A stretch of DNA of 34,266 bases, taken from positions 1 through 34,266 of the forward strand of contig JALUXP010000072.1 in NCBI GenBank assembly GCA_027013295.1, read 5' to 3'. Position numbers and translations under genes: made by a program. Source of the DNA: Sulfurimonas sp. GTDB taxonomy: Bacteria > Campylobacterota > Campylobacteria > Campylobacterales > Sulfurimonadaceae. The stretch's first letter is position 1. Each line of letters opens with the position of its first letter. Under the pieces are notes generated by a model, which searched no databases, was not told the DNA's origin, and saw only the letters and a list, made by a program, of their open reading frames with translations. Positions 1-7,975 of the stretch are shown in pieces.

Positions 1-221
1 ACAGCATCAATGATGTTCTTCGTTCCTCAACGCAAAGTGAACTCCAACGAGCTGACATCAAGGGCATCATAGTTGCTAACTTCAAACGCGCCCAAGAGAG
101 TGCTAGAGTTTTAGAAGAATTATTTAAACTCCAAAGCGTTAAAGATAGTGAGAACTTTAAACATATAAGGTATGAGCTTTATGATTTAGAGAAAGAAGTG
201 GTTTTAATAACAAATAAATAG
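1..221 (+). CDS. 3' end of a ThiD2/ThiE-associated thiamine-synthesis-type protein (partial)
   Basis: Only the last 72 codons are in the window; the frame is open to the left edge and ends at TAG 219-221. The visible part contains ANFKRAQESARVLEELFKL followed by an acidic helix ending in RYELYDLEKEV. The N-[FL]-x-R-x-x-E-[SA]-x-R-V-[LI]-E pattern is typical of the helical domain found alone or fused to thiamine-phosphate synthase (ThiD2-like) in Campylobacterota. Its biochemical role cannot be judged from this fragment. A rho-independent terminator starts six bases after the stop, so this is the last gene of its transcript. The family call comes from recall of motif similarity, not a search. 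Confidence 0.55.
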   Translation, partial: SINDVLRSSTQSELQRADIKGIIVANFKRAQESARVLEELFKLQSVKDSENFKHIRYELYDLEKEVVLITNK

Positions 222-226
222 TAGCC

Positions 227-252
227 AGAGAGGTAACTAACCTCTCTATTTT
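227..252 (+). terminator. Rho-independent terminator after the thiamine-type gene
   Basis: Perfect 8-bp stem AGAGAGGT (227-234) with ACCTCTCT (240-247), a 5-nt loop, then ATTTT. It sits just after the TAG stop at 221. Confidence 0.7.
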
Positions 253-262
253 GATTAATGCA

Positions 263-284
263 ATAATGGTGCAAATACCATTAT
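263..284. repeat. Inverted repeat in the convergent gap 222-499
   Basis: ATAATGGT (263-270) and ACCATTAT (277-284) form a perfect 8-bp stem around a 6-nt loop. There is no T-run on either side, so it is not an obvious terminator. The rest of the 278-bp gap holds two terminators and a second 9-bp inverted repeat (TTATGATAT 433-441 with ATATCATAA 472-480, 30 nt apart). I see no convincing gene in it. Confidence 0.4.
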
Positions 285-360
285 GATTAAAAAGACTACT
301 ACGATTTTTGAGAACACAGATACTCCCTGTATTGGATTCCCACCCAACACTCCCACTTAA

Positions 361-403
361 AAAAGCAAAAAAAAAGGGTAGCCAAAGTTAATTGGCTACC
401 CTT
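361..403 (-). terminator. Rho-independent terminator of the znuACB-bioC transcript
   Basis: Read on the minus strand, a 9-bp stem (376-384 with 393-401, GGGTAGCCA type, extendable by two A-T pairs) is followed by a long T-run, the complement of the A-tract at about 361-375. It lies about 100 nt past the bioC stop and is the strongest terminator in the window. Confidence 0.8.
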
Positions 404-499
404 AATCTATCCAAAATAATCATAGTAGTTAATTATGATATTATGGGGATATCTTGTTCTCAGTTGTAATTATATCATAACTTCAAATATTATCCCAAG

Positions 500-1180
500 T
501 TATGCAATAAAAACAACCTCAAACTCCAAATAGTTTATAGGGTAATTTTTCATCAACTCTTTTGTTTGTTTAAAAGAGAGTATCTTTCTCGAACCACTCA
601 CTCCACTTTTTTTGATATAAGAGAACATATCCTTTGTTGAATCAAATTTCAACTTATAGTTACGCACTTCAAACTCTGCATCAAAGTACTTTTTTTGTAG
701 TGCATCTATCTCTTTGGAACTTTTAAGGATAGAGTCTATTTTGGCGGTTTTATTTAATGTTTTAAATGTGTTTGATGTAAAGATAGCAAGAGCGATGGGG
801 GCTTTAAATGCACTGATATTTTGAAAAACTCTTTCTAAGTCATCTGCCCACTGCAAAGCACTTGCTGAGAAAATATAATCATACTGATTTGTATAGAGGT
901 TGGAAAAAAGTTCTTGATTGTTAAAATTGCCATAGATGCACTCTATCTTTTGGGATTTTGGATGCAGCTCTAGCATCCCTTTTGCAAAATCAACCCCTAA
1001 AAAATGCTCATAACTCCAATCTATCTTTGAGCTAAGTGCACCATCACCACAACCCAAATCTAAAATATGTTGAGGCTTTGTTTTTACCTTGGAGAGGAGA
1101 TGCTCTATAACTTGATTTTGAATAATATTGTATGAGCTATAGTCTAAGGCATGGTTAGAAAACTCTGTATCAATACGCAT
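500..1180 (-). CDS. bioC: Malonyl-ACP O-methyltransferase (BioC-type)
   Basis: A 226-aa class I SAM-dependent methyltransferase. The SAM-binding glycine motif ILDLGCGDG is at residues 39-47, the acidic strand-2 end (GVDFAKGML) near 62-70, and the BioC-like segment SASALQWADDL at 105-115. The N-terminal F-x-x-x-A-x-x-Y and the late SYIKKSGVSG segment also fit BioC. BioC methylates the free carboxyl of malonyl-ACP so that fatty acid enzymes can build the pimeloyl arm of biotin. It lies 6 bp behind the znuB homologue on the same strand and probably shares its transcript, which ends at the terminator 361-403. A generic small-molecule methyltransferase is the alternative. Confidence 0.7.
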   Translation of the reverse strand: MRIDTEFSNHALDYSSYNIIQNQVIEHLLSKVKTKPQHILDLGCGDGALSSKIDWSYEHFLGVDFAKGMLELHPKSQKIECIYGNFNNQELFSNLYTNQYDYIFSASALQWADDLERVFQNISAFKAPIALAIFTSNTFKTLNKTAKIDSILKSSKEIDALQKKYFDAEFEVRNYKLKFDSTKDMFSYIKKSGVSGSRKILSFKQTKELMKNYPINYLEFEVVFIA

Positions 1181-1186
1181 CTCATT

Positions 1187-1987
1187 TTACTTTTTATTGT
1201 TAAGTACGAGTGAAACGATGAAGATAAATAAGACACACAAAACTATGGTTGCACCAGAGGGAAGTGAAAACTCATAAGAGAGCGTTATGCCAAAGAGGAC
1301 ACTCACTACTGCAAAAAGCAAGGCGAGTAAAGTGGTGCTTTTAAACCCTTTTTTAAACTGCAATGCCGATACACTTGGGATAACCATCAAAGCACCTATG
1401 AGTAAAGAGCCAACGACCCGTACAGATAGAGCTATGATAATAGCGACGACACTTACAAGCAAAAAGTTTAACGCTTTTACTTTAATGCCACTCGTTTGTG
1501 CTACCTCTTCATCATAAGCTATGAAGTACAACTCTTTTGAAAAGATCAAAAGCAAGGCTAGAGCTACACCCCCTACAACTACAATCATCATCACATCCCC
1601 TGAACTGACAGAAAGAATGGAGCCAAAAAGATAAGAAAAGAGTGAATTGTTAAATGCACCACCTAAAGAGACTATGATCACAGCCACAGCCAAAGAGCCT
1701 GAAAGTAAGATGGCAAGCACAGCATCAGAATACAGAGCAAATGAACTTCTGAGGTACTCTATGAGCCAAGAGGAGAGTAAGGCAACAACCACAGCAACCC
1801 ATAAAGGATTTAAACCTGCTACAAGACCAACAGCAACCCCAACTAATGCTGAGTGTGCCAATGTCTCACTTATCATGGAGTATCTACGAAGCACTACAAA
1901 TGTACCACTGACACTTGCCAATATAGCAATAACAACACCAGCAATAAACGCATTTTGCATAAAAGAGTATTGAAGCATCTCTGTCAT
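1187..1987 (-). CDS. znuB: Zinc (or manganese) ABC transporter, permease subunit
   Basis: A 266-aa, very hydrophobic protein with about eight predicted membrane segments, of the ABC-3 permease family (ZnuB/MntB type). The hallmark stretch SVSGTFVVLRRYSMISETLAHSALVG is near residues 25-50 (motif R-R-Y-S-M-I-x-E-x-L-A-H). It forms the inner-membrane channel of the importer whose ATPase starts 4 bp upstream and whose binding protein starts the operon. Family members import Zn2+ or Mn2+. The His-rich partner proteins favour zinc, but metal choice is inferred. Confidence 0.85.
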   Translation of the reverse strand: MTEMLQYSFMQNAFIAGVVIAILASVSGTFVVLRRYSMISETLAHSALVGVAVGLVAGLNPLWVAVVVALLSSWLIEYLRSSFALYSDAVLAILLSGSLAVAVIIVSLGGAFNNSLFSYLFGSILSVSSGDVMMIVVVGGVALALLLIFSKELYFIAYDEEVAQTSGIKVKALNFLLVSVVAIIIALSVRVVGSLLIGALMVIPSVSALQFKKGFKSTTLLALLFAVVSVLFGITLSYEFSLPSGATIVLCVLFIFIVSLVLNNKK

Positions 1988-1990
1988 ATT

Positions 1991-2761
1991 CTAGTGTCCA
2001 TGCTTGTGATTGTGAACAAGATGTGCATCTATGCCGTAGAGTGTACTCATATCTTCACAACTAAGTGTTTGTTTTGGGTTATTGCAGATAGTCGCTTTTT
2101 GGTTGATAGTGAAAAGTCTTGCTATATCATCTACGATGACACCCACATCATGTGTTATAAAAACAATAGTGATACCTTCGTTTTTATTGAGTGAACGCAA
2201 AAGGGCATAAAATCTGTTTTGAGAGCGTGCATCTACACCCGTATTTGGCTCATCTAAGATTAAAATTTCTGGTGATGATGCTAAGGCTCTTGCACACATC
2301 ACTCTTTGCCTTTGACCACCAGAGAGAGTCCCGACTATCTTTTGTGCCAAATCCAAAACATCCATCTTTATCATTGCATCTCGCACCACTTCGTGATCGT
2401 GTGTACTCATACCTGAAAACATAGCTCTTTTAGATGTACGCCCCATATTGACAATATCTTGAACTGTTGCTGGAAAGTTGCTATCTACATGAGATGCTCT
2501 CTGTGGTACATACCCTATCTTATCCCATCGTTTAAAATCTTTAAGCCGTTTCCCGTAGATCTTTATCTCACCACTTGTAGGTTTTTCTAAACCCAAAAGC
2601 ATACGGATGAGTGTAGTTTTTCCCCCACCATTTGGACCTATGATGGCTATATACTCCCCTTGCAATATATCAAAAGAGATATTGTCTAAGATATTTTCTT
2701 TGGCAACATTAAAATTGAGGTTTTTAACCTCAAAGATAGGGAGGTGAAACTTCATCGACAC
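1991..2761 (-). CDS. znuC: Zinc (or manganese) ABC transporter, ATP-binding subunit
   Basis: A 256-aa ABC ATPase with all motifs in order: Walker A GPNGGGKTT (residues 42-50), Q-loop YVPQRA, signature LSGGQRQR, Walker B ILILDEP followed by the D-loop, and an H-loop ITHD. The C-terminus ends HNHKHGH, an unusual His-rich tail that could bind metal. It energises the ZnuB channel at the cytoplasmic face. Its start overlaps the end of znuA by 10 bp, and znuB starts 4 bp after its stop, so the three are very likely cotranscribed and translationally coupled. Confidence 0.9.
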   Translation of the reverse strand: MSMKFHLPIFEVKNLNFNVAKENILDNISFDILQGEYIAIIGPNGGGKTTLIRMLLGLEKPTSGEIKIYGKRLKDFKRWDKIGYVPQRASHVDSNFPATVQDIVNMGRTSKRAMFSGMSTHDHEVVRDAMIKMDVLDLAQKIVGTLSGGQRQRVMCARALASSPEILILDEPNTGVDARSQNRFYALLRSLNKNEGITIVFITHDVGVIVDDIARLFTINQKATICNNPKQTLSCEDMSTLYGIDAHLVHNHKHGH

Positions 2762-3681
2762 TCCATAGCCTTTTTAAGTTTTACAAGATTTGTGCTCATA
2801 ATATCTTCATAAGAGAGTCCTAGCTCATTTTTGGTAATATTTGCTAGTGGTTGCAACACTTCCACTTGTACCCCCACCTCTTGGGCTAAAGTTTTTACAG
2901 CTCGTGAACTTGCAAAACTTTCATAAAAAATGGTAGAGATATGAAGCTTTTTAATCTCTTGCATCAATCGAATCATATTTTTTGCATTGACCTCTGCATC
3001 TGGAGAAAAAGCACTCAAAGAGAGTACCTTAAACCCATACTCTTTTGCAAGATAAGAAAAAGCATTATGATTTGTTAAGATTTCACTCTTTTTACAAGAG
3101 CTCAAAGTAGTTTTATACGCTCTATCAAGAGCATCAAGTTTTTTGAGATAAGCGAGTGCATTATCTTTATAAAAATCTTTATTTTTTGGATCAAGCTTGA
3201 TTATCTCTGCAGTTATCTTTTTTGTTATCTTTTTCATATTGTTGATGCTCAACCAATAGTGAGGATCTGTATGCTCATCTGCATGGGTATGCTCCTCATG
3301 AGCATGATGGTGTGAGGCATCCATCTCTATGAGCATAACATATTTGCTCATATCAAGCACTTTATTCTTAAAATCTAGTCTTGATATCCATGGTTCTAGT
3401 GAAGCTCCGCTAAAGATGACTAAATCGCTTTTGAAAAGTTTAACAATCTGCTTTGGATTTGGCTCATATGAATGGACATCTACCCCTACTGGCAATATCA
3501 TATAGGTCTCTATCTTATCTTTTGCTATATTTTTTGCAACATCATAAAGGGGGAATGTGCTGAGTGCAATTGTTGGTTTTTTTTGTGCATCTTGGGGTGA
3601 TTGTTTATCTTCTTGCAAAGTAAGAATTTGCAATAAAAAAACAACAACAACAAGAACAAAAATTATATTTTTTAAATTCAT
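2752..3681 (-). CDS. znuA: Zinc ABC transporter, periplasmic metal-binding protein
   Basis: A 309-aa cluster A-I (SBP_bac_9) solute-binding protein. An N-terminal hydrophobic segment (about 5-23) acts as a signal peptide or anchor; there is no lipobox Cys. Family landmarks are VDVHSYEPNP, DPHYWLS and the C-terminal FYESFASS region that supplies the metal ligand Glu/Asp. Before DPHYW lies a His/Asp/Glu-rich loop (SHHHAHEEHTHADEHTDPH), typical of ZnuA rather than of manganese-binding relatives. It is the first gene of the znuACB-bioC unit. A TATAAT-type box lies 17 bp upstream; I could not recognise a Zur operator. Confidence 0.88.
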   Translation of the reverse strand: MNLKNIIFVLVVVVFLLQILTLQEDKQSPQDAQKKPTIALSTFPLYDVAKNIAKDKIETYMILPVGVDVHSYEPNPKQIVKLFKSDLVIFSGASLEPWISRLDFKNKVLDMSKYVMLIEMDASHHHAHEEHTHADEHTDPHYWLSINNMKKITKKITAEIIKLDPKNKDFYKDNALAYLKKLDALDRAYKTTLSSCKKSEILTNHNAFSYLAKEYGFKVLSLSAFSPDAEVNAKNMIRLMQEIKKLHISTIFYESFASSRAVKTLAQEVGVQVEVLQPLANITKNELGLSYEDIMSTNLVKLKKAMECR

Positions 3682-3697
3682 CCACTACCTCTACAAA

Positions 3698-3703
3698 ATT
3701 ATA
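3698..3703 (-). promoter_or_regulatory. -10 box for znuA operon
   Basis: TATAAT on the minus strand, preceded by AGGG and a T-rich run, in the 67-bp gap before znuA. The implied leader is only about ten bases and carries an AGAGG-like Shine-Dalgarno. Confidence 0.5.
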
Positions 3704-3748
3704 CCCTATTTTGCATTTTTAAACACTACAGCAGTATGCGTTGGAGAT

Positions 3749-4414
3749 TTAATTGTAATCAGAGATCACTTGATAAATAATGTCAAAGTTAGTAGCTCTT
3801 AGCACTTTGATTCGTAAGCCTTTAAATCCTATGAGTGCTTCACCATTTTCATCTAGTTCATATTGTATATTTTGCGTAAAACCTTCTTTAATCTTGAATT
3901 TACCTAGCACAGACACAAAAGATTGAAATGCAATGTTGAGCTTGTTCCCTACTCTTCCTTGATATAAAACAACATACTTAGATGCACTATTTATTATTTT
4001 AGTTGGTGTTGCGGGAATAATTTTATATTTTATAGGTTTATTCAATGTAGTGTTTTCAAATAAAAAGGTTCTTTCTACAACTGTAAACTCTCCATCACAG
4101 TTTTTGTCTCTCAGTTTAACATAGAGACTGCCTTTATTTGAGAGTAAAAGCATTACGCATTCGGAACTTTTTAGTTTCTTAAAATAATTAGCACCATTCC
4201 CAAATCTAGCTATTGATTCTGTATCTAAAAATTTTACTGCTTCTTTTGATGGATAAACTGCATATACCTTTTCATACATATTCTGACCGATTTCAGCAAT
4301 AGCAATTTTGTTGAGTTCTGGGATGTAAACGACTGTAGGTTTTAGCTGTTTTGAACAACCACTAAATATCAATGTGATGAATATTATTGCAAAATACCCA
4401 ATTAAATTTTTCAT
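3749..4414 (-). CDS. Unknown outer-envelope lipoprotein
   Basis: A 221-aa protein with a clear lipoprotein signal: positive N-terminus MKN, a hydrophobic core, then lipobox IFSGC with Cys20 as the lipidation site. The mature part is rich in beta-type and Lys/Ile residues with no domain I recognise. Good Shine-Dalgarno AAGGAAATAA directly before the ATG supports the start. It is read towards znuA but separated from it by 67 bp containing a promoter, so it may be its own unit. It stands divergent from secG. Function unknown. Confidence 0.75.
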   Translation of the reverse strand: MKNLIGYFAIIFITLIFSGCSKQLKPTVVYIPELNKIAIAEIGQNMYEKVYAVYPSKEAVKFLDTESIARFGNGANYFKKLKSSECVMLLLSNKGSLYVKLRDKNCDGEFTVVERTFLFENTTLNKPIKYKIIPATPTKIINSASKYVVLYQGRVGNKLNIAFQSFVSVLGKFKIKEGFTQNIQYELDENGEALIGFKGLRIKVLRATNFDIIYQVISDYN

Positions 4415-4547
4415 TTATTTCCTTATTTACCAAGATATTATTTTTCTTTTTTATTTATAGTGCTATTGTATCCTATTTAAGATAAAAGAACAAAAATTAT
4501 ATTTCTATTCAGCTATATTAACAAGGTCAGTTAAAGCTTTTTTTAGA

Positions 4548-4553
4548 TATAAT
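4548..4553 (+). promoter_or_regulatory. -10 box for secG-frr-pyrE
   Basis: TATAAT after a TTTTTTTAGA run, in the 196-bp divergent gap 4415-4610. The leader carries an inverted repeat (GTCATAA 4571-4577, TTATGAC 4586-4592) before the ATG at 4611. Confidence 0.6.
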
Positions 4554-4570
4554 TCGCAACTTTAACTATG

Positions 4571-4592
4571 GTCATAAGTATGAATTTATGAC
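4571..4592 (+). repeat. Inverted repeat in the secG leader
   Basis: GTCATAA and TTATGAC form a perfect 7-bp stem around 8 nt, between the -10 box and the secG start. It could be an RNA hairpin or a dyad operator; nothing in the sequence decides this. Confidence 0.4.
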
Positions 4593-4610
4593 TAAACAGG
4601 AATTTATTTT

Positions 4611-4949
4611 ATGACAACTGATTTATTATTAATCGTTCAAATTGTACTTGTAGTAATCTTAGTGATTGCTGTACTCCTTCAAAAAAGCTCAAGCATAGGT
4701 CTTGGTGCATACAGTGGATCAAATGAATCTGTATTTGGTGCCAAAGGTCCTAGTGCTTTTTTAGCCAAAGCAACTTTTTTCATTGGGTTTTTATTTGTAG
4801 TTAACACCATCGCTTTAGGTTACCTTTACTCATCGGCAAAACAAGCTTCTGTTGTAGATAATATGGTAGAGAAGACAAATGTTCTAGCACCAACAGCACC
4901 AACAGCGACACCTGTTGCTCCTACAAAAGAAACAAAACCAGCTCAATAA
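4611..4949 (+). CDS. secG: Protein translocase subunit SecG
   Basis: A 112-aa membrane protein with the SecG pattern: first transmembrane helix about residues 4-22, the conserved loop [16 protein letters not shown] with a following FGAKG, and a second helix about 54-73. It is the small accessory subunit of the SecYEG channel in the inner membrane. The C-terminal tail (from about 85) is rich in Ala, Pro and Thr and ends with charged residues, as in other Campylobacterota. It leads a secG-frr-pyrE group whose order is also known from Campylobacter. Confidence 0.93.
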   Translation: MTTDLLLIVQIVLVVILVIAVLLQKSSSIGLGAYSGSNESVFGAKGPSAFLAKATFFIGFLFVVNTIALGYLYSSAKQASVVDNMVEKTNVLAPTAPTATPVAPTKETKPAQ

Positions 4950-4968
4950 TTTTAAAAAAGGGATTACT

Positions 4969-5526
4969 ATGTTAGAAGAAATTTATAACGAATGTGAAGA
5001 AAAGATGAACTCAAGTGTAGGACATATGCACAGAGATTTTAAAACGCTTCGTACTGGAAAAGTGACTACTGCAGTTCTTGAAAATGTAAAAATTGACTAC
5101 TATGGAACTCCAACACCTCTTGATCAAGTTGGCTCAGTTCTTGCAACCGATGCAACTACTATTGTAGTAAATCCTTGGGAGAAAAACCTTTTAGGAGATA
5201 TCGAAAGTGCTATTGCTGCTGCAAATATCGGTGTTAATCCAAACAATGATGGTGATCAAATCAAGCTCTTCTTCCCACCAATGACAGTAGAGCAAAGACA
5301 AGATACCGTGAAGAAGATGAAAGGTATAGGTGAAGATACTAAAGTTTCGATAAGAAATGATAGAAAACACTCAAACGACAAAATCAAAAAACTAGAAAAA
5401 GACAAAGAGATTACAACTGACGAATCTAAAACTGCCCAAGAAAAGATTCAAAAAATAACAGATACTTTTACTGTACAAATCGACTCTATCTTAAAAGATA
5501 AAGAGCAAGAAATACTCAAGGTATAA
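4969..5526 (+). CDS. frr: Ribosome recycling factor
   Basis: 185 aa, the usual RRF length, when started at ATG 4969 (MLEEIYNE), which is preceded by an AAGGGA Shine-Dalgarno. A longer in-frame reading from 4915 would overlap secG and add unrelated residues. Landmarks include [20 protein letters not shown], the central [11 protein letters not shown] and [15 protein letters not shown]. With EF-G it splits post-termination ribosomes in the cytoplasm. It starts 19 bp after secG and is followed 5 bp later by pyrE. Confidence 0.96.
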   Translation: MLEEIYNECEEKMNSSVGHMHRDFKTLRTGKVTTAVLENVKIDYYGTPTPLDQVGSVLATDATTIVVNPWEKNLLGDIESAIAAANIGVNPNNDGDQIKLFFPPMTVEQRQDTVKKMKGIGEDTKVSIRNDRKHSNDKIKKLEKDKEITTDESKTAQEKIQKITDTFTVQIDSILKDKEQEILKV

Positions 5527-5531
5527 TCACT

Positions 5532-6140
5532 ATGGATGTAAAAAAAATCTATATGGATGCAGATGCTCTCTTAGAGGGGCATTTTAAACTAAGTAGCGGA
5601 AACCATTCACAATTTTACTTGCAATCTGCAAAGGTTTTAGAAGATCCAAAAACTGCTAAAACTCTGGCTGTTGCTTTAGCTAAAGAGATACAATCTAGTG
5701 GGCTTAAAATAGATACAGTTTGTGCCCCAGCACTCGGTGGACTTATAGCGGGTTTTGCTCTTGCTACAGCTCTTGATGTCCGCTCTATCTTCGCTGAGAG
5801 AGTTGAGGGTGAGATGCAAATCCGCCGTGGCTTTGAGATCAAAAAAGGTGAGAGAGTTCTGATGTGTGAAGACATCATTACAACTGGTGGCTCTGCTATG
5901 GAGGCTGCTCGCGTTGTTGCATCTCTAGGTGGTGTCATAGTAGGTGTAGCTGCCCTAGCAAATCGTGGTTTTTGTAAACGCGAAAACAGTGACATCACCA
6001 CAAAAGCTAACTGCAAACTCCCTCAAGATATACCATTTTTTGCACTAGAGGACTTTACTTTTGAGATGTACAGTCCTGATCTCTGTCCACTCTGCAAAGA
6101 TGGCTCTGAGGCTATGAAACCTGGAAGTCGTGGGAACTAA
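5532..6140 (+). CDS. pyrE: Orotate phosphoribosyltransferase
   Basis: A 202-aa type I phosphoribosyltransferase. The N-terminal [17 protein letters not shown] is the PyrE orotate/PRPP-binding region, ALGGLIAG is a conserved loop, and the PRPP motif [14 protein letters not shown] is at about 109-122. It joins orotate to PRPP to give OMP in pyrimidine synthesis. The C-terminal tail carries a CPLC pair, as in long PyrE forms. Last gene of secG-frr-pyrE; the intergenic repeat element A follows immediately and separates it from the convergent antiporter gene. Confidence 0.95.
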   Translation: MDVKKIYMDADALLEGHFKLSSGNHSQFYLQSAKVLEDPKTAKTLAVALAKEIQSSGLKIDTVCAPALGGLIAGFALATALDVRSIFAERVEGEMQIRRGFEIKKGERVLMCEDIITTGGSAMEAARVVASLGGVIVGVAALANRGFCKRENSDITTKANCKLPQDIPFFALEDFTFEMYSPDLCPLCKDGSEAMKPGSRGN

Positions 6141-6230
6141 CTTATAGTCCACAAAAGGAACAAAGTCCCTTTTGCTTCGCTAAGGCCGCTATGGCCACTA
6201 AAGCTTTTTACTGCGTAAAAGAAACTAATT
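6141..6230 (-). repeat. Hairpin-rich intergenic repeat, copy A
   Basis: Fills the gap between pyrE and the convergent antiporter gene. On the minus strand it reads, in order: AATTAGTTTC, hairpin CTTTTAC-gca-GTAAAAAG, a 26-nt core (6178-6203) with hairpin GGCC-atagc-GGCC, then hairpin CAAAAGG/CCTTTTG around a conserved GACTTTGTT loop, then TGGACTAT. The core matches copy C in 24 of 26 positions and copy B in most. It may also serve as a transcription terminator for both flanking genes. Confidence 0.6.
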
Positions 6231-7847
6231 GTAATTTAGTTGACAAGTTATCATTCGCTCAACTAATACCCTTGAGACTTCTAACTTTCCATCAACTATC
6301 ACTGTAATATCCAAGTCACTCAAAGCTTCTTTCTCTTCCAAAGAGGTCACTTTAACAATCAAGTTAATATTTTGAGTATGTTTTAAAATGGCTTCACAGA
6401 TGAGACGCTTTTTTGTCAGATTATCAAGTGTAACTATGACAGCGGCTGATTCTTTTACATTGAGTGCATCTAAGATAGATTTTTTTGACATATCTCCAAG
6501 GTAAACCTCTTTGTCTTCATCAAGTGCTTCTTTGACATGTTTTGGAGAGTTATCAATAATAACATAGGGAGCATCTAGTTCATCAAGATGCTTAGCCACA
6601 AACTTACCAACTACAGAGTACCCACAAACGACTACATGATCTTTTCTCCCAGCAAAGGACTTTGTTTCTATATGCACAAAATCATCCTCTATAAATGACT
6701 CAACAAACTCAGTTATGTGAGAGATAAAAAATGGTGTCACCATCATAGAAAATATAACGATTAAAATCAAAAGCGATTCTAACTCTTTGTCTAAAAGCCC
6801 ACCCATATTTGCGATTGCGAAGATAACAAAAGAAAACTCTCCCACTTGAGAGATAGATAAAGCTGTTTTCAAAGCTGTCCCTTTTGCCGAAGAGAAGCTA
6901 ATAACCAAGTAGGTAATCAAAGTTTTTAAAAATAAAACTAAGATAAATATGCCGATTATAGTGCCAACATGGGAGAAAAAATACATAATGTCTATCTTCA
7001 TCCCAACAATGATAAAAAATGTCCCAAGCAAGATATCTTTAAAAGGTGCTATATCATACTCAACTTTATGATGATACTTAGTCTCCGCTATGATCATCCC
7101 TGCAACAAAAGCCCCAAGTGAGTAGGTGAAACCAAAATACGAAGCCAACAAAGATGCACCCACAACGATGAAAAGTACACTCCCCATAAAAAGTTCATCT
7201 ACATCACTTGAAGCGGAAAAGTGCAACAACCATGACATCACGCGACTTCCAACAACAAACAAAAGTCCAACAACGATGAGGGCACTCACAATAGTATCTC
7301 TTAGAATGATCCAAACAGAGTGATCTCCATGGTTCACTAAAAAGCCTAAAAGTATGAGGAGTGGAATGACTGCTATATCTTGAAAGATCAAAATACCTGT
7401 TGCGCGTTTTCCGTAGGGTGTATGTATCTCTTTTGACTGCTTGAGATAACTTAGCACCACTGCAGTGGAGGAGAGGGCAAAAGCTGATGATATGATCAAA
7501 GCGGTGGTAAAATCTAAATGAAAACCAAAAATACAGATGAGTAAAATAGCACCAGCAGTAAGGGTAGCTTGCATAAAACCATTACCAAAAATCTCACCTT
7601 TCATGGAGTTCATCTTAGCAAGAGAGACCTCGAGCCCAATGGTAAACATGAGAAAGACTATGCCGAACTCACCAATATGCTCAAGTGTACCTGAACTTTG
7701 CATAGAGTCCAAGTCAAAACTATAGACTAAAATAGTCCCTGTAAATATATACCCAATGATCTGTGAGATACCTAATTTTTTTAAGATGATATTTAAAACT
7801 GATGATATTCCAAGTGCCGATACTATAATGAGAAGTGCATTGTTCAT
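6225..7847 (-). CDS. CPA2-family cation/proton antiporter with RCK (TrkA-N) domain, KefB-like
   Basis: 540 aa. Residues 1 to about 380 contain roughly a dozen transmembrane helices of the Na+/H+ exchanger fold, with the motif FTIGLEV and the helix pair around SSAFALSSTAVVLSYLKQ. The C-terminal part from about 403 is a Rossmann RCK domain (VVVCGYSVVGKFVAKHL, acidic VIID at strand 2). The glycine motif is GYSVVG, with Ser in place of the middle Gly. No separate TrkA-C domain follows. It probably exchanges K+ or Na+ for H+ at the inner membrane under nucleotide control; ion choice is not visible. Transcribed alone, divergent from the diguanylate cyclase. Confidence 0.85.
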   Translation of the reverse strand: MNNALLIIVSALGISSVLNIILKKLGISQIIGYIFTGTILVYSFDLDSMQSSGTLEHIGEFGIVFLMFTIGLEVSLAKMNSMKGEIFGNGFMQATLTAGAILLICIFGFHLDFTTALIISSAFALSSTAVVLSYLKQSKEIHTPYGKRATGILIFQDIAVIPLLILLGFLVNHGDHSVWIILRDTIVSALIVVGLLFVVGSRVMSWLLHFSASSDVDELFMGSVLFIVVGASLLASYFGFTYSLGAFVAGMIIAETKYHHKVEYDIAPFKDILLGTFFIIVGMKIDIMYFFSHVGTIIGIFILVLFLKTLITYLVISFSSAKGTALKTALSISQVGEFSFVIFAIANMGGLLDKELESLLILIVIFSMMVTPFFISHITEFVESFIEDDFVHIETKSFAGRKDHVVVCGYSVVGKFVAKHLDELDAPYVIIDNSPKHVKEALDEDKEVYLGDMSKKSILDALNVKESAAVIVTLDNLTKKRLICEAILKHTQNINLIVKVTSLEEKEALSDLDITVIVDGKLEVSRVLVERMITCQLNYN

Positions 7848-7868
7848 AAAAACTCTATTTTTTCATGG

Positions 7869-7874
7869 ATTATA
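7869..7874 (-). promoter_or_regulatory. -10 box for the antiporter gene
   Basis: TATAAT on the minus strand (GGTATAATCC), 21 bp before the ATG at 7847. Confidence 0.5.
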
Positions 7875-7906
7875 CCAAAATAATGACTATTTAATCTGAG
7901 TCTAAG

Positions 7907-7912
7907 TATAAT
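7907..7912 (+). promoter_or_regulatory. -10 box for the diguanylate cyclase gene
   Basis: AAGTATAATTTTTG on the plus strand; the leader of about 60 nt holds a small dyad (ACAATT-ata-AATTGT, 7931-7945) and the AAAAGGA Shine-Dalgarno at 7964-7969. Confidence 0.5.
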
Positions 7913-7975
7913 TTTTGTTTTAAAATATTACAATTATAAATTGTTTAACGCTAGAACATAATAAAAGGATAACTT

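Noticed and set aside
283-360. 25-codon ORF in the gap 222-499 (begins MIKKTTTIF, Pro/Thr-rich end)
   Set aside because: No Shine-Dalgarno, its ATG is inside the 3' arm of a hairpin, it follows a terminator with no promoter visible, and both neighbours converge on it. Too weak to call.
1187-2761. Open frames antisense to znuB and znuC (for example plus strand 1287-1517, 1647-1973, 1853-2194)
   Set aside because: They lie entirely over well-supported transporter genes, have no recognisable domains and no ribosome binding sites; shadows of biased codon use.
5615-6016. 133-codon antisense frame over pyrE
   Set aside because: Arg/Ser/Ala-rich translation typical of a shadow frame; pyrE is fully supported on the other strand.
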